Shown one piece after another: positions 6,165-9,308 of a stretch of 9,308 nucleotides of DNA (positions are counted from its first letter, which is position 1; each line of letters opens with the position of its first letter). The stretch spans positions 1-9,308 of the forward strand of contig JAQGHE010000032.1 in the NCBI GenBank assembly GCA_028288985.1, in the 5' to 3' direction. This stretch comes from Candidatus Saccharimonadota bacterium (GTDB lineage: Bacteria > Patescibacteriota > Saccharimonadia > Saccharimonadales > UBA10212). A program made the position numbers and the translations under genes. The notes below the pieces were generated by a model, which saw nothing but the letters and a program-made list of their open reading frames with translations, did not search any database and was not told the DNA's origin.

Positions 6165-6193
6165 CTGTTATACATGCTTGATGCATGTATAAT
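6165..6193 (+). promoter_or_regulatory. Promoter with palindromic operator before the ATPase gene
   Basis: A perfect TATAAT (6188-6193) lies inside a perfect 10-bp inverted repeat: TTATACATGC (6168-6177) and GCATGTATAA (6183-6192) with a 5-nt loop. A weak -35 match, CTGTTA (6165-6170, 3 of 6), stands 17 bp upstream. Transcription would begin near 6200, about 11 nt before the ATG. The palindrome covers most of the spacer and the -10 box, as expected for a repressor site; no T-run follows, so it is unlikely to be a terminator of the gene before. Confidence 0.5.
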
Positions 6194-6210
6194 GTAAACG
6201 TATAAAGCTT

Positions 6211-8829
6211 ATGAAATTAGGTAGGGTAAAAACTAAAGTAGAGATGGCACATGATGATGTGCTATTAATGCTGGAAATACCCCGTACCAACGATAAAAAA
6301 GAGTTGGCGGCCGAACAGATGCTGGCTTCGCTGCACGGGATCCTACGCTCCAAAAAAGAGCTGCGCCTCAGTGGTACCATGCAGGAGCATATCAGCCTGG
6401 AAGTAGCCGCCATCGGCCAGCGGATACGCTTTTATATATGGACGCCAAAACACCTGCAGGCCTTCTTGGAGGGGCAGATCTACGCCCAGTACCCAACGGT
6501 GCAGATTCAGCAGCAAACAGAGGATTATTCAGCCCGCCGGCTCCACCAAACGGTCATCCACACTGCTGAACTTACCCTGACGAACCATGAAACGCTGCCG
6601 ATTAAGACATTCCCCAGTTTTGAAGTTGATCCGTTGGCGGCCATCACGGCCACGCTGGCCAAATTGGACGGAGAAGACGAGGAGATGTGGATACAGATGC
6701 TGGCCCGTCCCATATCAGATGATTGGCACAAGAAGGGCTCTAAAATGGTCAGCCGCATAAAGGGCGGGGGAGGGCTGCTGGGCAACGGCTCCGCCATCAG
6801 TTATCTAGGCGAGGCCTTAGCGGCCTTGGCACGTCCGCCCCAAACTGGACCGGGAGGTGACAAAAAGCCTGAAATATCAGAACGCGACAAATCAAGAATT
6901 TCAGCCATAGAAGAGAAGGGGACAAAGCTGGGTTACCAGGTCAAAGTACGCCTGGTCTACGCCGGGCACGACCAGCACACAGCCAAACTGCGCATGCAGG
7001 CTCTTGTGGGCGCCTTTAAGCAGTTTAATACCACTAATCTGAACGGCTTTGAGGCTAAGAACGTCAGCTTCAACAGGGATAAGCAATTGGAATATCAAAC
7101 CCGCTTCTTCGTCGATAGCGGATTTATTTTAAATATCGAGGAACTGGCCAGCCTATTCCACTTGCCGCACACCTCTGTCGAAACCCCCAACATTGTTTGG
7201 GCTACCACTAAAACGGCGGAGCCGCCGCCCAATGTGCCGGTGCTAATAAAGGACGAAGAGGATAAGATCAGCCTGCTTGGAGTCACCAATTTCCGCGGCG
7301 ATAACACGATATTCGGCCTGCAAAGAGCCGACCGTGGCCGGCACGTCTACATCCTTGGACAAACCGGTACTGGTAAATCCGGTGCGCTGGAGCTTTTGAC
7401 TATTTCAGACATCTACTATGATCAAGGGTTCGCGGTTATCGATCCGCACGGCGATTACGCCCAGCATGTACTGGCCTTCATACCGGAACATAGAGTGAAT
7501 GACGTTGTTTACTTCAACCCGGCTGACACGGACCACCCGATAGGCTTTAACCCGCTGGAAATAACTGATAAGACCCTTAAGGGGCATATCAGCTCCGAAC
7601 TGGTGGGCGTCTTGAAACGTCTGTTTGCCGAAAGCTGGGGACCGCGCCTGGAATATATCCTGCGCTACACGCTGCTGGCGCTGCTGGACTATCCAAACGC
7701 CACTATGCTCGACATTACCCGCATGCTGACCGAGAAGACCTTCCGCAAGGACGTCATCAGTTACATTGATGACCCGGTCGTTAAGAACTTCTGGGTAACG
7801 GAATTTGCCAGCTGGAATGATAAATTCGCCTCTGAAGCCGTAGCGCCTGTGCTGAACAAAGTTGGCGCCTTTACGGCTAACCCCATGATCAGAAATATCA
7901 TCGGCCAGCCCAAAAGCACCTTTAATATCCGCAGCATTATGGATGAGGGCAAAATCCTGGTAGTTAATCTTAGCCGCGGGCTGATGGGCGAGGATAATGC
8001 CGGAATCCTTGGCGCCATGATGGTGACAAAAATACAACTGGCGGCCATGGGCAGGGCGGACATGCACGAGAGCAAACGCCGCCCGTTCTATCTGTACGTA
8101 GACGAGTTCCAAAACTTCGCTACCGACTCTTTTGCTACGATTCTCTCCGAGGCCCGTAAATACGGCCTTAATCTGACCGTTGCCAACCAGTACATTTCAC
8201 AGATGGGCGAGCCGGTACGTAATGCCGTATTTGGTAACGTCGGTACAATTATGAGCTTTAGGGTAAGCCCTGATGATGCGCCCTTTCTACAGAAGTATTT
8301 CGAGCCTCAATTCGAAGCACCTGACCTTATCCAGCAGCACTCCCGCCACTTTGTTATCAGCATGATGATAGGCGAAGAAAAAGCTCCGGCATTCTCTGCA
8401 AAGACCCTTAATCTGCCCGTGGCCGAGGAAGATCTAACCGACAAGATTATCGAGTTATCCCGCAGCCGCTTCACCAGCGACCTGGCTAGCGTAGAACAAA
8501 GCATTATAAGACGAACCCTGCAGGGCGAAGCCGCCATTGCCGCGCCTGTGCCCCAGAAGAAGCTGCCCAGCCCCAGCCACCGCGTCGGACGCATGGCAAC
8601 CGGGTTGGTTAAGACCGGAGTTATCGAGAAAGTGGCTGACATGCGTACCGAGTCGCCTGAAGCCGCTCACGACAGTTCCGCGACTGAAGGCGACCCCACA
8701 AAGAAAAAACGGACCCGTCGCGGCGGCCGAGGTCGTAAAAAAGCCATCAGCATCCCAGCCCCAGGCACATCTTCTGCTCCGGATGTTAGTAAAGATAAAA
8801 ACGACGGCGTCACCATAGACCTGCGCTAG
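6211..8829 (+). CDS. VirD4/TraG-like type IV secretion ATPase
   Basis: Large P-loop ATPase of the FtsK/HerA superfamily, closest in motifs to type IV secretion coupling proteins. Residues 1-340 form an N-terminal region of unclear fold, common in Patescibacteria proteins of this type (from memory). The motor domain starts near 365: Walker A GQTGTGKS at 383-390 with Lys389, DPHGDY at 411-416, FNPLE at 446-450, and Walker B YLYVDEF at 627-633 with Asp630 and Glu631. LTVANQYISQM at 655-665 fits the sensor-like motif of this family. The tail after 770 is low-complexity and carries a basic stretch (KKKRTRRGGRGRKK, 831-844) that may bind nucleic acid. No N-terminal membrane segment is seen, unlike classical VirD4, so a membrane partner would be needed. 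No other secretion gene lies in the window. It may serve DNA uptake, transfer or pilus function; substrate unknown. The ATG has no Shine-Dalgarno sequence. Confidence 0.85.
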   Translation: MKLGRVKTKVEMAHDDVLLMLEIPRTNDKKELAAEQMLASLHGILRSKKELRLSGTMQEHISLEVAAIGQRIRFYIWTPKHLQAFLEGQIYAQYPTVQIQQQTEDYSARRLHQTVIHTAELTLTNHETLPIKTFPSFEVDPLAAITATLAKLDGEDEEMWIQMLARPISDDWHKKGSKMVSRIKGGGGLLGNGSAISYLGEALAALARPPQTGPGGDKKPEISERDKSRISAIEEKGTKLGYQVKVRLVYAGHDQHTAKLRMQALVGAFKQFNTTNLNGFEAKNVSFNRDKQLEYQTRFFVDSGFILNIEELASLFHLPHTSVETPNIVWATTKTAEPPPNVPVLIKDEEDKISLLGVTNFRGDNTIFGLQRADRGRHVYILGQTGTGKSGALELLTISDIYYDQGFAVIDPHGDYAQHVLAFIPEHRVNDVVYFNPADTDHPIGFNPLEITDKTLKGHISSELVGVLKRLFAESWGPRLEYILRYTLLALLDYPNATMLDITRMLTEKTFRKDVISYIDDPVVKNFWVTEFASWNDKFASEAVAPVLNKVGAFTANPMIRNIIGQPKSTFNIRSIMDEGKILVVNLSRGLMGEDNAGILGAMMVTKIQLAAMGRADMHESKRRPFYLYVDEFQNFATDSFATILSEARKYGLNLTVANQYISQMGEPVRNAVFGNVGTIMSFRVSPDDAPFLQKYFEPQFEAPDLIQQHSRHFVISMMIGEEKAPAFSAKTLNLPVAEEDLTDKIIELSRSRFTSDLASVEQSIIRRTLQGEAAIAAPVPQKKLPSPSHRVGRMATGLVKTGVIEKVADMRTESPEAAHDSSATEGDPTKKKRTRRGGRGRKKAISIPAPGTSSAPDVSKDKNDGVTIDLR

Positions 8830-9067
8830 AGTAGAGCCAGCTTCCTGTTCTTTGGTTATTAATAGCGTTCGGGAATTTACTGAACATTTTGCGAACAAGG
8901 CATATAGGCAGTTCCTGTATATGGCAGGCGTCCGGACCACATAATTTTTCAAGCAGGAAGGCTGGGAAGGCGAAGTAATATAAAAATTTAATAAAACAAA
9001 AAACAGGCGGGCCAGAAATCTGGCGTGCAAGCGTGAGGGCAGTGATAATTCCAGTCATAAACATAAC

Positions 9068-9172
9068 GTCGCACAATGTATATTTTGCGACTCTATATAC
9101 TAGTGAACGGGATGAGTACCAATGCCCCTACCAACAGGGGAGATTTAGCCGTTTATGCTAAATAGGCCTATT
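9068..9172. repeat. Cluster of four short inverted repeats
   Basis: Four perfect stems follow one another: GTCGCA/TGCGAC (9068-9073 with 9086-9091), CCCCT/AGGGG (9125-9129 with 9136-9140), ATTTAGC/GCTAAAT (9143-9149 with 9157-9163), and the 12-bp palindrome AATAGGCCTATT (9161-9172), which shares three bases with the previous arm. The last two are therefore mutually exclusive alternatives. No known RNA family is recognised. Confidence 0.55.
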
Positions 9173-9262
9173 AATGCTCTACGCACGCTTCTTTATTAAT
9201 ATTCACTTAGCCTGTTCTGACACCTGATTCCGGCAGGGCGTTTGTTGTCGTGAAAACATAAG

Positions 9263-9271
9263 TTTTCCACA
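9263..9271 (+). promoter_or_regulatory. Possible DnaA box
   Basis: TTTTCCACA fits the relaxed consensus TTWTNCACA. It overlaps the right arm of a 6-bp hairpin (GAAAAC at 9252-9257 with GTTTTC at 9262-9267). One isolated box is weak evidence. Confidence 0.2.
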
Positions 9272-9308
9272 GGCTCTATTTGCATTTTGGCACTTTCATA
9301 TCTTTGTA

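Larger units (their letters stand above)
8830..9308. other. Non-coding right end, 479 bp
   Basis: No convincing gene, tRNA or rRNA is seen. The first half is AT-rich. A short hairpin at 9011-9024 (GCCAG and CTGGC arms) is followed on the minus strand, after 7 more bases, by six T residues (complement of 8998-9003), a weak possible terminator for leftward transcription. Positions 9068-9172 hold four hairpins in a row, listed separately. A minus-strand reading frame (about 9064 to 8813) with a hydrophobic start is present but not well supported. Confidence 0.5.

Noticed and set aside
194..8829. Recoding of UGA as glycine, as in some other Patescibacteria
   Set aside because: All main genes are intact under the standard bacterial code and end in TAA or TAG, with no in-frame TGA.
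8455..9030. 191-codon minus-strand frame
   Set aside because: About two thirds of it lies antisense to the ATPase gene; it is a shadow frame without recognisable domain.
8810..9076. Minus-strand frame with a hydrophobic start, loosely like the N-terminus of a CDP-alcohol phosphatidyltransferase
   Set aside because: The catalytic DG-AR-G-D-D motif is missing, the frame ends inside the ATPase gene, and similarity is only in hydrophobicity. A decayed gene remains possible but unproven.

Overview
The window reads as a chromosomal segment of a Candidate Phyla Radiation (Patescibacteria) bacterium, most likely Candidatus Saccharibacteria (TM7). This placement is an inference. It rests on the gene set (a compact topoisomerase I without Cys zinc ribbons, a sigma-region-4 protein fused to winged helices, a large VirD4/TraG-like ATPase of a type common in this group), near-even GC content, and mostly absent Shine-Dalgarno sequences. 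All intact genes end in TAA or TAG and none has an in-frame TGA, so nothing indicates UGA recoding.

Layout. Positions 1-165 hold a perfect AGTTGGT heptamer array followed by a degenerate inverted array; the two can form a long hairpin just upstream of pth (peptidyl-tRNA hydrolase, 194-829). A small hypothetical gene on the minus strand (819-1064) converges on pth and overlaps its 3' end by 11 bp. Positions 1065-1601 contain no convincing gene. The minus strand there carries a strong promoter (TTGACA-17 bp-TAGAAT), a roughly 420-nt stretch rich in local and long-range helices, and a terminator-like hairpin: a candidate structured non-coding RNA of a family I do not recognise. Rightward from there come dprA (1602-2474), topA (2618-4909), a multi-domain DNA-binding protein with a sigma-70 region 4 (5109-6143), and a VirD4/TraG-like ATPase (6211-8829). 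Positions 8830-9308 appear non-coding, with a cluster of four small hairpins.

Function. pth serves translation, and topA relaxes negative supercoils. dprA loads RecA on incoming single-stranded DNA during natural transformation. The ATPase could drive DNA or protein movement at the membrane, so dprA and the ATPase together fit the known dependence of these small-genome bacteria on DNA uptake, although the window does not prove a link. The region-4 protein has its own strong promoter and is probably a transcription regulator. The most interesting parts are the candidate RNA divergent from dprA, the inverted heptamer array, the palindrome covering the ATPase -10 box, and the architecture of the region-4 protein.
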